This document shows positions 25,788 through 37,623 of a stretch of DNA of 64,000 bases, in pieces. The notes under the pieces are model-generated. The model saw only the letters and a program-made list of their open reading frames with translations, made no database searches and was not told where the DNA came from. The first letter of the stretch is position 1, and each line of letters opens with the position of its first letter. A program made the translations under genes and the position numbers. Source of the stretch: Eleginops maclovinus (taxonomy: Eukaryota; Chordata; Actinopteri; Perciformes; Eleginopidae); assembly GCF_036324505.1 (NCBI RefSeq), contig NC_086358.1:3642368-3706367 (forward strand), read 5' to 3'.

Positions 25788-26045
25788 CACGCTCATCTTC
25801 AGGTTCATCTTTGTATTCTGCTCCTCTACTGACATGTCTCCATGCTGTAAGGTTCAGAAAGCTCTTTATGTTTCTCATACTGTCTGTGCTGCAGCACCTC
25901 TTTTCACCCTCTGTCTGAATCCAGAGCCCAGTCTGCTCTGATTGGTTAGCTGGGTGGCTCTGTTGTGATTGGTCAACCGCTTAGAGATGTCCCGCCCCTT
26001 TAGCCTATCACCGAAAATGTGTTGGAGCACTAGCCAATGGAAAAA
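25788..26045 (+). mobile_element. CCAAT/GC-box dispersed repeat, partial
   Basis: Forward copy from CTTCAGGTTCATCTTTGTAT through GCAGCACCTCTTTTCACCCT, GCTCTGATTGGTTAGCTGG, GTGATTGGTCAACCGC, TCCCGCCCCTTTAGCC to AGCCAATGG. The tail after the third CCAAT is lost and replaced by an A-run. Confidence 0.75.
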
Positions 26046-26383
26046 AAACCCCACATTTTTGCTCAGAGATGATGTGGAAACCATCCAACCATCATGTATT
26101 TTAAAACAGTGTTAAACATTATGGATGCATGCCAAGGTTTTGTAACTCTAAACAAAGTCTGGTCGTTTTCTACAACATTGTGAAGACCTTTAATCTGTGA
26201 AATGAATTACAATGAATCATTTTGCCAAACTACTCAAATGAAATGAGTCGCTTTAGAAACAGAAGTTTTGGAGAAACTTGCTGAAAAAAACAAAGCTCAA
26301 GGATTTAGAGCCCGACGGAAATAAAACGAGGCAGCAGGTGGAGGGCTTTATAGCTCGAAGATTTAATAAGTACCAGATTGGTG

Positions 26384-26869
<486 letters not shown>

Positions 26870-27860
26870 TGTTCTCAGTACACAGCGGGCCTGCCGTGCT
26901 GAGTTTCCCTGTTATTTGAATCCAGTCAGAGCTTGTTTGTGCTCTCGAGGAGCGCTGGTGAAGATCTTCAGGTGAAGAGGGAGAGGAGCAGCTGCAGGGA
27001 GCAGGAAGGGAGCGTGCTCAGATTTTGAAAAGCTGAAATGTTAAGTGGAGATCTTTCTGCTGGTTTCAAATAAAACAAAAAGCAGAAAAATATATTAGTT
27101 TTACCGCAATTAAGATGTAATCCAACCCTTCTGTACTTACCATAAACGGGCCACTGCCACCCCATTAAACCCCCTATAGCTGCAGTAATGGTCAGCCGTT
27201 AAACAGTAGTAATTGTTTTATTTAAACTAAATGAGCTAAAGTAAATAGCCATAGCAGCCTACACAGATCAAACCCAACAAAAAGAAACAGAAAGGATGAG
27301 ATTTAAAGGTAAACTTTTGAAAAACCAACCCAAAAGAAAAAATGCAGTTGAATTCCCATTCTGTGTCCCTCAGTGTGTGTAGAGGCATCATGAACATGGA
27401 GAATGCATGGCCTTCCTCATGGACCCTCTGCGGTGCTTATGTTTTAAAGTACTTGAAAGAGCAAACATTTCTAAACCTTCGTTTTAAAATTCTAATGCAT
27501 TCAGCACAACTCCAGACAGACACAGCATGCCGTGTTTGGAACCGTCTCAGTGTGATCGAGTCCTTAGGCCACGCATTTTCAAACCAAATATGGTATAACC
27601 AATATAGCATGATGCCACATCCAACTGCAGGTCAGAGGAACATTTTATAAACAGATAAAGCGGACAACAAAATGTTCTAATAATAATAAGAGTTCCCTTT
27701 CCCCTCGCAGTCCGTCTGTTTCTGTTTCGGTCACCCTGCTTTTTCATATGAAATTGCAGTTCCTCTGCAGTCTGTCTCTGAGCCCTCTTCCTGTTTTCCT
27801 CCAAAGTGACACTTTCTCCACCGTTTTGCAAATCCAAAGCTGATTTTGTTACCCACACAC

Positions 27861-27897
<37 letters not shown>

Positions 27898-28090
27898 GAC
27901 AGACGTACACACACACACACACGGGGCCTCTCACCATTATGCGTGGCTAATGATGGAGAAAATGTAAATGTCAGGAGGGATGTGAGAGGGAGAGACCTTC
28001 AAAAAGCCTTTTAGCGGCACCGTGAATATCTGCTCTGGAGAGGATGAAACATACAAACTGTCAGCGGAGATCAGGTAGTGGAGGAGACGC

Positions 28091-28431
<341 letters not shown>

Positions 28432-28599
28432 ATAGCAATATAGAGGTGAATATTGTCTCAAAAGTGAAGTTATAAGTTAGCAAAACAAATCGAATGTAGG
28501 TGAATAATGCGCGATACTTGAAAAAGCTTTCAGAAAAAAACAGCCTACATCCCGTCTGTCTTTAGGCTCATTAATATATTTGAACATATATATTTGAGA

Positions 28600-28733
28600 A
28601 GTACAATACAAGACAAGCGAAAGTTTAATTTGTGGGCCATATTCCATGATACTTTTAGAATTTGCAGAGGGCCGATTCAAAATGGCCTGCGGGCCGCATT
28701 TGGCCCCCGGGCCGTAGTTTGGACGTCCCTAAT
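28600..28733. mobile_element. Terminal fragment of a probable hAT-type DNA transposon
   Basis: The right edge GCCGTAGTTTGGACGTCCCT is, in reverse complement, AGGGACGTCCAAACTACGGC. It resembles the CAGGGGTGTCCAAACT-type ends known from vertebrate hAT elements, followed as usual by GGGCCAAATGCGGCCCGC. The opposite end and any target duplication were not found, so this is a fragment and the left limit is a guess. Confidence 0.5.
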
Positions 28734-29037
28734 CTATGCTAACACTTGCATGTCAGTAGTCATAGCTAGTGCAACGCAGGAAGGGAAGGTGTTAGCTGGG
28801 TGGGTTTAACTCGTGCACAATACGTTAAAACTGCAGGAAAGGAATTTCACACACATGCCATAGATATGTCTGCACTGGTTTTTGTAGAGATGCACCAATT
28901 ACACATTCAGAGTTTCAAAAAGGTCTGACAGATTTCTCTTTTATAACTGACAGCATATGCAGACTTTCATTTGCTTGGGAACGAACAGGACTTTCTCTCA
29001 CTCTTAAACTAACTTTTAAACTTGTGTTCTTCACATG

Positions 29038-29452
29038 AAAGAGGCCCTATAATGCTTGTTGGGGAGCTCCCTTTCCCTGTAGTGTGTTATATAGGTTTTA
29101 GTGCATGTAAATGGTCTGCAAACACTAAAATCCCTGTGCCTGACGCCTCCATTGGACTCCTTCGTTTACTTCCTGAACATACTGACTTCCCTATGTAACA
29201 CACGCGCTTCTATTGAGTAGCGTTCCAACACATTGTACGTCAAAGGCTTAGGGGCGGGACATCTCTAAGACAGAGCCGGCCAGCTAACCAATCAGAGCAG
29301 ACTGGGCTCTGGTTTCAGACAGAGGGTAAAAAGAGGTGCTGCAGCACAGGCAGTATGAGAAACATAAAGAGCTTTCTGAACATTAAAGCATGGAGACATG
29401 TCCCAGGAGAGGAGCTACATACTAATATGAACCTGAACATGAGCAGAATTTA
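29038..29452 (-). mobile_element. CCAAT/GC-box dispersed repeat, near full-length
   Basis: Reverse copy from AAAGAGGCCCTATAATGC to CATGAGCAGAATTTAAC. The GC box GGGGCGGGAC is kept near 29250 and CCAATCAGAGC near 29289. The middle CCAAT box (TTGACCAATCACAAC in other copies) has been deleted. Confidence 0.78.
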
Positions 29453-31197
29453 ACTCTAAACCTTATAATGAGAAACAGTTATATGTTAAAGTATCATCAA
29501 ATGGGATTAAAATAATGGTTATTATCAACTTCCTGTCTAGTTTAACAGATGACCGGGTGTCTGTTCTGCTCTAAAAAGAGAGGAAATGAACAAAATGTAA
29601 AAGCCACAAGCCGCCATGAAATCAATTCCACTTTCATAAACATGCATTAAACCCTGGAGTTTTCTCTGAAGCACCGAGGGTTCTGCTCTCTTCATGGAGC
29701 CCTGCGTGTCTCTATGCTGCTTCATATTTAGTTTTCTGTTCCAAATTACAATAATAAGTGTGTCTGAGGAAATGGTGCGTTTCTTAACAATGCAGGAAAT
29801 CATGGAGTTTAATAAGTCATAATATAGCGAGCAACTCCTGGTGGGTTTAATTAGCTGCTGAACTCAGATGTTTCACAGCCAAACTGGAGGTCAGACGAAG
29901 CGGTTCATTAATAATATTACTTTCCCCAAAAAACAATTTCAGACTGGTGCTTAGAGACTGGATAACTTCCAGGCTCTGTGCTTGTGAGAATGGGCAATGT
30001 TTTAAGTGATGACAAGCGCTTTTCATCACCTGTGTTTTGTTTTTTGACTTTATTGTTGACCTTGTTTTGGGAGGGAAATGAAAATGATGTAACATGTTGA
30101 AATACACGGTTGTTCTCTCACTTTTAAAAGAGAAGTACTGCCAAAGTAAAACTTGTAGACAACCTTCAGGACCCGTAAGCAACCCACATTTCCTTGTCTT
30201 GACTTTTTCTTCAAGCAAATACTTTTTGAAATCTAAAGTTGTGTCTTTGTAACTTGATATATGAAGATGTATATTAATTAACCCTGTATTATATATTCAA
30301 TGTATCCTTAAACAGTGAGGCAAGACAGTGTGAAAACCTGTGATGTGGGATATATGATTTGATATGTACAATTCCATTTCAAATGTAGGGACGTGAGGTT
30401 AATAATTTCTTAGTTAAAGGACATTACTCTCATTTTTCTGCAGGTTTAATGCAGAACATGGGGCTGAACGGCATACCTGACCTCAATTCATTATATTCTT
30501 TTACTATCATCAATTATTTCTGGGCAAACTTTCAGTACCACGTGTCGGCGAGGGAATCACGAGGTTCAATTCTCTAAATTCTCCTTTAAGCAAAAACCTG
30601 TTTTAATTCTAAAGTTTGTTTTTAGTAACATTTGAGTTGTGTTTTTTTAACTTTCAGAAATCCCTCAATTCCTTCTTGAACAGGGCAGCGAAACAGTGTC
30701 AAAACCCGAGTTTCATCACTAGGATTTTTAATATGCACAACACCTTGATGAATTATGGAAAGTATGGAATTGCATCGTTGAAAGTTGAGAAACAATGAAG
30801 TAATTTGTCTGCAGGGTCAATGCTGGGACTCAAACTTGGAGCTTAATGGCTGCGTGGTGAAATTTTGAATAAAACCACAAGAGGAAAATTGTCTTAAAAA
30901 ATACTTAAATTTAGCTTAAAATATACACTAATTAAAAACCTGAATCAAATGTCAATAAAAGATCAAATAAAGTAAGAATATTTGTATAAAATGAAGACTT
31001 TCAAATACAAAAAGTGCAATAAAATAAAGAGAATTATATAAAACAAGAAATTGAAGTAAATGTTTTATAAAAGATGAATTAAAATACAAAAGATTAACAA
31101 ATATTTGTCTGAAAATAAGAAGTTTAAATAGGAATGTGTCCAAAGATATTAAATCAAATAAAACAGATTTAAAATATTTATTCAATCATTGGAAGTA

Positions 31198-31334
<137 letters not shown>

Positions 31335-32000
31335 TCTTCATTAACATTGCTTACTGTGGTGCATGTAAACAGGTCACCTTCATCACTAATGAAGCAGCAG
31401 ACATGTAAACACAGCGCAGGGATTCATCCTTTGGATTCATTTCATGTGAAAATTGGCTCGTGTCACAACAGCCAGTGGCAGAGTGACCCCTGACGGTGGT
31501 ATCTGTGGCCCCCGCGAGGCCCCGCCGCCATCAACACTTTGCCTCTTTGACTCATTTGTGTCCCGCTAATGAGACTCGAAGCGCTTTAGGCCAGACTGTC
31601 CAGCTGCGTGACCTAACAACACACACCGTGTAACACACAGTTGCACACACACTGCCGGCGACGGCTCCTAAGCAGCTGATTTGTCAGGGGCCCGGCCGGG
31701 CATACAGGCTAAATGTTCCCGAGTCGCGCCTGAACGCTGAGACGGAGAGGAGGGGGAACGGTCTCATCAAACACCATGTTTCAGACCCCAGAGGCCGGCT
31801 GTCAGCTCCCCTCACCGGCTGCACTTCATCCAGATTTACGACTTGTTTCAAAGCGTTTGCTATTCTTTTTGTGCTCACTGTCTTAAATATCAATTTCTGC
31901 ATCTGCTTTTAGGTTTAGATTTGTTCCATTTATATTCAGTCACCCTTCACTTCCCTGCAACTTCAATGCCGAGCTGTATCTTCATTCAAAACACGTCAAA

Positions 32001-32414
32001 ACATGTCTCCATGCTTTAATGTTCAGAAAGCTCTTTATGTTTCTCATACTGCCTGTGCTGCAGCACCTCTTTTCACCCTCTGTCTGAAACCAGAGCCCAG
32101 TCTGCTCTGATTTGTTAGCTGGCCGGCTCTGTTGTGATTGGTCAACCACTTAGAGATATCCCGCCCCTTAGCCTATCACGTACAATGTGTCAGAATGCTA
32201 GCCAATAGAAGCGCAAGTCTTATGTTGTGTTGTTCCTGAAGTAAACAAAGGAGTCCAATGGAGGACTTTCAGGCGGAGGGGGAGTGTGTGGGAGAGAAAC
32301 TCCCTCTGGAGGGAACACAGGGATTTTAGCCTTTGCAGACCATTTACATGCATTGAAACCTATATAACACACTACAGGAAAGGGTCAACCCCAAAGCTTA
32401 ATAGGGCCTCTTTA
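32001..32414 (+). mobile_element. CCAAT/GC-box dispersed repeat, fullest forward copy
   Basis: This is the best reference copy. In order it shows CATGTCTCCATGCTTTAATG, GCTGCAGCACCTCTTTTCAC, CTGATTTGTTAGCTGG, GTGATTGGTCAACCAC, a GC box (CCGCCCCTTAG), GCTAGCCAATAGAAGC, CCAATGGAGGACTTTCAGG, GGATTTTAGCCTTTGCAGAC, CCTATATAACACACTACAGG and a terminal AGGGCCTCTTTAA. No open frame of note, so it is non-autonomous. Confidence 0.8.
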
Positions 32415-33087
32415 ATAAAATGACATTTACACACGAAAGAAAAAAGATTCAGTTCAATAATTGATGCTTTCTTGCAAAAATCCTAGATTTATTTTCGATG
32501 GAATTAACAACAATGGGACATAATGGCTTTGTGATTGTTGTAATTACAGCACACTGCAGTAAAGTCGTGAAAGTTATCATAGCTATAGAAAAAAACGTGT
32601 CTTACACAACTCCCATTTACCGTCGGCACACACAAAGCGAGGACTGCCCTGATGAATTAATCAGAATCCACACAGGTGATTTATTAATCGTAGCATGTTG
32701 TGCTCTTCTATGTTTTGTGCTTTTAATTATGACAGAGAGACATGGTGTCTGTTGGAGCCTTCCTGAATGTCCTGTGATGTTTAATGCATGGCCTGGACCC
32801 GCGGTCTGGTGCTTGTTCGGAGAACAGCCTGCTCCGCCTCGCTGTGGTCCGGTGTGGGCTGACATGGTGGAAAGTGTTGACCTTGTTTTGTTGCCAGCGT
32901 GCACCAACGCTGTGCGCTCTCGTATAATTCGAGTGGACTGCAGGTTCAAATCAGTACTCCTGTTCGAAGTGGAAACCGGGGAGATTCTGTTTTGTTTCTC
33001 TGCCGCATATGTGAAGCACAGAAGCTTTTTGTAAACACAAAGGCCATTATTCACATACAGAAAGTCCAGAGACAGTCTGCTTGCAAA

Positions 33088-33460
33088 GCTGGAGGAAGTA
33101 CTCAGATCTACAGTAAAAGTAGTAATACCACAGTGTAGAAATACAAGTACAAGCCTGGCATTCAAAAGTATCAGCATTAATATATACTATAGAATAATAT
33201 ACCATTGCATTCCAGTTCTTCATTATTGATTTTTGATCCATTAAAATCAAATCAATGCTAATTTTGCTGCTGCTCAAGGACAAGACAACTTTAACGACTT
33301 ATTGTAAAGCCAGGTTGTTTTTATCCATAACAGTATTTAGTACTTCTTCAGTCAAAATAAGGTTTGTATCAATTATATGAACCTGCATAGTAAATGATCT
33401 TGTAAAGTAAATGTAGAGGAGTAAAAAATGAAGAAGCGTAAGATCGAAATACTCGAGTAT
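33088..33460 (+). mobile_element. Degraded hAT-like MITE (GTGGTGGAAG family)
   Basis: It starts GCTGGAGGAAGTACTCAGAT and has scattered AGTAAAAGTAGTAATACCAC, AAGTATCAGCATTAAT and AATACTCGAGTATTGAAC phrases. These follow the order of an abundant fish MITE that begins near CAGTGGTGGAAG, represented better at 63240-63611. The terminal bases are eroded on both sides. Confidence 0.5.
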
Positions 33461-34137
33461 TGAACAGGCACATCAAAAATGATAATAAAAGATAAGATTT
33501 GACATAAAATCAGAACAGAAACAACAAAACAGAAGTCACATCCAAGTGCAGAGTAAAAACACATTACAGTACTAGAGTTGACGTTAACAGAAAACACAGC
33601 AACCCTCACACACATTTGAACACATACAGTACATACAGGCGAACGGCCGACCATATCCATGTGACCCAACTGATGCAACCCATAATTGACCCCAGAATAA
33701 TAATGAATAAAGCACCACTTTCTGACCTTCGTGGCTCCTACAGTCGACCACGGCAGCAGCTAGTTATGCAACAACCAAATCATCCAGAATGGTCTTCAAT
33801 AACCGTCTCTGTCTCTGTGAGGAGATACAACCAAACATCCCCACAGGAATACACATCACTCTGATTCCTGTGTTTGAAACATCACCAAAGTCTGGGTCTA
33901 AAAAAACCCATTGATTTTCTGTTGGCTTAAACGGTAGCCTGTACTCACTTTTTCACTGGTGAAAGTGTTTTTGTTGCCAGGCAACCTTTAGACGTGGTTT
34001 TTGGATGTGGGTTTTTTTTTTTCTCGGAATTATGAGGCGTAAAGCTGGCAGTAAATTCACCGAGCTGCTGTGGAGACCCCGATGCATGTGACCACCTCTC
34101 CTGCTTATCTCCTCTCTCTCTGGAAACTGACGTTGAG

Positions 34138-34138
<1 letters not shown>

Positions 34139-34188
<50 letters not shown>
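34139..34188. repeat. (TG)n microsatellite, 50 bp
   Basis: TG run followed by a short CGTGCTCGTGCATGCATGC purine-pyrimidine alternating tail. Confidence 0.97.
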
Positions 34189-34192
<4 letters not shown>

Positions 34193-35681
34193 CTCGTGCA
34201 TGCATGCTTCAAATGTTTCTTTTCGAGCCTTTACATGACCGTTTTTTATGCTCTCATATCTTCCAATATCCCATACGCTGCAGATAAGCATGCGTACTGA
34301 AATGTCTTATCTTGCAAATAAAATCCATGACATATATTATATCTGGATTTTAAGGGCCGCCAGATTGGACACAAGAAAAAGAGTTCATAAACCAGAGAAT
34401 ATGAAATGCTACCATCAAACCGGAGATACACGGTCCCATGATTTGATAAGGTCACACTGGAGTCAGTCGTTTAAAGACAAAGTTGAATACCAGATAAAAA
34501 GTAAGATAAAGAAGCTATCAAATATTATCTTTGTAATGTTATCTCAAAAGTCTTTGATGGAAGAAAAGTTTCAGACTTTACCTCTCAGTAAAGTTTGATA
34601 TTATTGGTAGCATATCGAGGCATAGCTTAGCATTGCTATAGCCTGTTGGCTCACAAATGCAAACAAGTGTCTATAAATAGCAACAACAGCATTCATTTAG
34701 CAGCAATCAACTCTTTTTCATCTAAAGATATGTTGGATTATTGTTTTCCTGAGCATGAAATCCCTCTCCCTGTGTGTGTTGAGCGCTTCATTTTTGACAG
34801 CCATGCTAGCTTTTCGTTCATGTGGCTCCCTGTTTTTGCCCCATTAGCTAAAAGCCCATAACGATGCACTTTTTACAGACGAAAAGTCATACACATAGGG
34901 AAGTATAAATGCAGTCTTCTAAAATCCTTATGGATCATCCTACACATATTTTCTTGACCTCTAGATATTTTCTATCGGGATAAAGGATGAAAGACTCAAG
35001 GACGTAACTTAAGACTATTCAATCGCAGTCTTTGTCTCAATTTTGACTAAATATCCGCCGTCGTGAAGCCTGTAATGTCCTCCTTTAGACAGGATGTGTG
35101 TGATCCATTTATCCCCTGTGGGAGACATGAAAAGACCTTGCTCACCTTCATGTTTTTTTATATTTACTGGTGCATGTCCTTTCCTGTATGATGAATAATA
35201 ATCGACTGATATACAGCGGTGTGGAGAGGAGGAAGTGTTGGGTGAGGAGGGGGAGGAAAGAGCTATAGCTGCATGTAAGCAGACAAGATGTTGGAGGACA
35301 GAATCCGCCTTGTACCTTCATCAGTATGCCACAGTAGTGTCTGCTCTGCCCTCTCCTTCCTCTCTGCAAACAAGAGACGGCACCTGGCCTCTTCAGCCCT
35401 CCTCTTCTTCTCCACGAGAGGATGAGTCTGTCCTGTCCGTGTCCATTAGTGTTATTACTGCTCTGGCATCCATGGAGGCAGTCAGGGTGTCCCTTATTGT
35501 GTTGACATAGCATGAAACCCACGCTGGCACACACAGCCTAATCTGACACATCACATTTACCCGGGCCTGTTCTACCCTGCGGTTACTTCTGTGGTGGAAA
35601 TATGTCTTTATATGTTTTTTAAATAGGAAAAACAATAGAGAGCAACAAGCGAAGTGTGCAGAGCATATGGACATATAATGC

Positions 35682-36455
35682 GTATTTTCTGGTTCATATT
35701 TGTATTTGGTGTCTCTAAGGTGACCTGTCTCCATGCTTTAGTGTTCAGAAAGCTCTTTATTTTTCTCATACTTCCCGTGCTGCAGCACCTCTTTTCTAGC
35801 CTGGTAATACCAGCCTGTTTGACTTCGCTTCTCTCCGGCATACAGTCTGGAACAGCGTCATTGGATTTGGATTACAGTAATGGGTGGAGACGTGTCTGAA
35901 GTTTAACATCATTGGAGTTCCCTTAACCAATCACTAACGTTTGGTTATGACGTATGTTATGCACTGAAGGGCAGCTGACCCGACGCTTCCTACTTCTGCT
36001 TTCACGGTAGTAGACCAATCGCTACCTGCGAGCGTGGCTGTCAAAATGGCTGTCAACGACATGTGTGTCAGTGTAACCCAAGGATTCAGGGGACAATTCG
36101 TAACTCAAAACAGTTACTTGAAATAAAGGAAGAATTCCTTCAAGAGTTGAAACGACCGAGCAGATAGCTAGTAGCGTCTCTTCCTCCATCGCCATTGTTG
36201 AACTACAGACTACAATTCAAACTCGGCACCAACTTACGCTCTCAACCCCTCCCCCTGTTTGCTGATCAGACCGATAGGATTCTTAGTTCCAGTAATCGTA
36301 CGTAATGAATTCTTGCCCAGTCTCACTTACAGGAGCAAAATGAAATTGGGCGGAAGTACGTAGGCTAGTAAAGCCAGGCTACCTCTTTTCACCCTCTGTC
36401 TGAAACCAGAGCCCAGTCTGCTCTGATTGGTTAGCTGGCCGGCTCTGTTGTGATG
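35682..36455 (+). mobile_element. CCAAT/GC-box dispersed repeat, split by a nested transposon
   Basis: The left part (35682-35796) runs from TTCTGGTTCATATTTGTATT to GCAGCACCTCTTTTC. The right part (36382-36455) resumes with CCTCTTTTCACCCTCTGTC and ends in GCCGGCTCTGTTGTGAT. Removing 35797-36381 and one copy of the 9-bp duplication restores the family sequence. The half with the GC box and tail is missing. Confidence 0.8.
35797..36381. mobile_element. Nested non-autonomous DNA transposon, 585 bp, 9-bp target duplication
   Basis: Ends are TAGCCTGG and CCAGGCTA, perfect 8-bp terminal inverted repeats with further partial pairing to about 20 bp. The flanks are CCTCTTTTC at 35788-35796 and again at 36382-36390. 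The intact family target GCACCTCTTTTCACCC in the copy at 32001-32414 shows only one such stretch, which confirms the duplication. A 9-bp duplication is typical of Mutator-like elements, but I cannot name the superfamily with certainty. No transposase is present. Confidence 0.85.
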
Positions 36456-36935
36456 AAAGAACTAAGTCCCCATGAATTATAAAGAACCATTGATTCCTTA
36501 TTTGATTCATGAATTTCTTCTTCAAATCTGTCTTTTTTCACCACGGCTTCCAGATCCAAATCTTTATTTTTAGACAACTGAGTTCATCTGGGATTCAGAT
36601 CAAAAAGGAACAAAAGTTTGATAAACAGTAAATGTTGGCCTCCTCTTAAGGGATGTTTGTTCTCGTCCCAAACACCAGAGAGTACACGGAGCGCTGCCCA
36701 GTCTTTGTTCTGAGTCTTGCCGGACACAGATTAGCCTCGCTAACGAGCGCCATGTGGCTCCGTGCCTCCAGAGCCGCTCTGTGAGGGAAGTCTGAATGCT
36801 CATATGATTGTGTGTCCAATTCCTCTTTAACATCAGCAACCAAACGGCAAAATAAACACAAATACTGGGTGTTTACCCTCAAACACACCCCAGTATATTG
36901 TTGTCATTATGCATTTACACAAGATATCTTTTTTA

Positions 36936-36991
36936 AAACACACTACAGTAAAGAGAACATCCCAAAAAAAGCGTCTTATGGCCTCTTTAAT
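36936..36991 (+). mobile_element. CCAAT/GC-box repeat, solo tail
   Basis: AACACACTACAGTAAAGAG and CTTATGGCCTCTTTAATG match the last ~55 bp of the full copy at 32001-32414. It ends 127 bp before the next snx29 exon. Confidence 0.6.
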
Positions 36992-37082
36992 GAAAAGCCT
37001 CTGTGTTTATTTGTTCAGTCCTTTGGCGATTCTGTAGCTGTTTCCATGCACCATTTATGCTGTAACTATCTTGTTCTTCTAT

Positions 37083-37108
37083 CTCCCTCCCTCCCTCCCT
37101 CCCTCCCT
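37083..37108 (+). repeat. (CCCT)n tract forming the polypyrimidine tract of a splice acceptor
   Basis: Six CTCC/CCCT units directly precede CTGTCTGCAG and the exon start at 37119. The array is therefore the polypyrimidine tract of this acceptor. The opposite strand has runs of three Gs that could form a G-quadruplex. Confidence 0.9.
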
Positions 37109-37118
37109 CTGTCTGCAG

Positions 37119-37258
37119 GATGCCAAGTTTGTGGAGGAGAGAAGGAAGCAGCTGCAGGGCTACCTTCGCATGGTGATGAACAAACTGATCCAGACGCTGC
37201 CGGAGTTCACAGCCCGGCCCACCAAAGAGACCCTGCTGTCTCTGCTGCCTTTCTGTCT
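37119..37258 (+). CDS. snx29: snx29 exon: C-terminal part of the PX domain (partial gene)
   Basis: Acceptor CTGTCTGCAG ends at 37118. The donor is TCT|GTAAGT with GT at 37259-37260. The 140 bases continue the PX domain in phase 0 and leave in phase 2. The product starts DAKFVEERRKQLQGYLRMVM and ends FTARPTKETLLSLLPFC plus two bases of a Leu codon. The helix ERRKQLQGYL carries the basic residue that in PX domains contacts the phosphoinositide, and the following helix closes the fold. Joined to the preceding exon it reads AIGNK-DAKFVEERRKQLQ, as in vertebrate SNX29 from memory. Without splicing, the frame would stop at the TAA (37260-37262) that overlaps the donor. Confidence 0.94.
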
Positions 37259-37457
37259 GTAAGTGGACACACACAGGCAGGTTCAATACCGCCTCTAAGC
37301 CTTTGTGCAAGCGTGTGTAGATGTGTGTGTGTGTGTCTGTGTCGGTGAGGGATTAAGGGGAAGGATGCCAACACATGTGCAGGTGCAGGGCTCCTGTCTG
37401 TGAGAGATTGCTACAGTCAGAGAGTGGAGGAATCCAAACAAAACAGGCAGAAAAAGA

Positions 37458-37623
<166 letters not shown>

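Noticed and set aside
32941..32955. Second polymerase III box B (GGTTCAAATCA)
   Set aside because: It lacks the final CC of the consensus and no box A lies at the right distance upstream.
32498..33177. Overlapping 178- and 186-codon frames on opposite strands
   Set aside because: No recognisable domain, no splice partners in frame, and mixed composition typical of chance frames in non-coding DNA.
36812..37348. 178-codon frame running through the snx29 exon in another frame
   Set aside because: It reads the PX exon out of frame (GCQVCGGEKEAAAG) and ignores the splice sites; the true frame matches SNX29.
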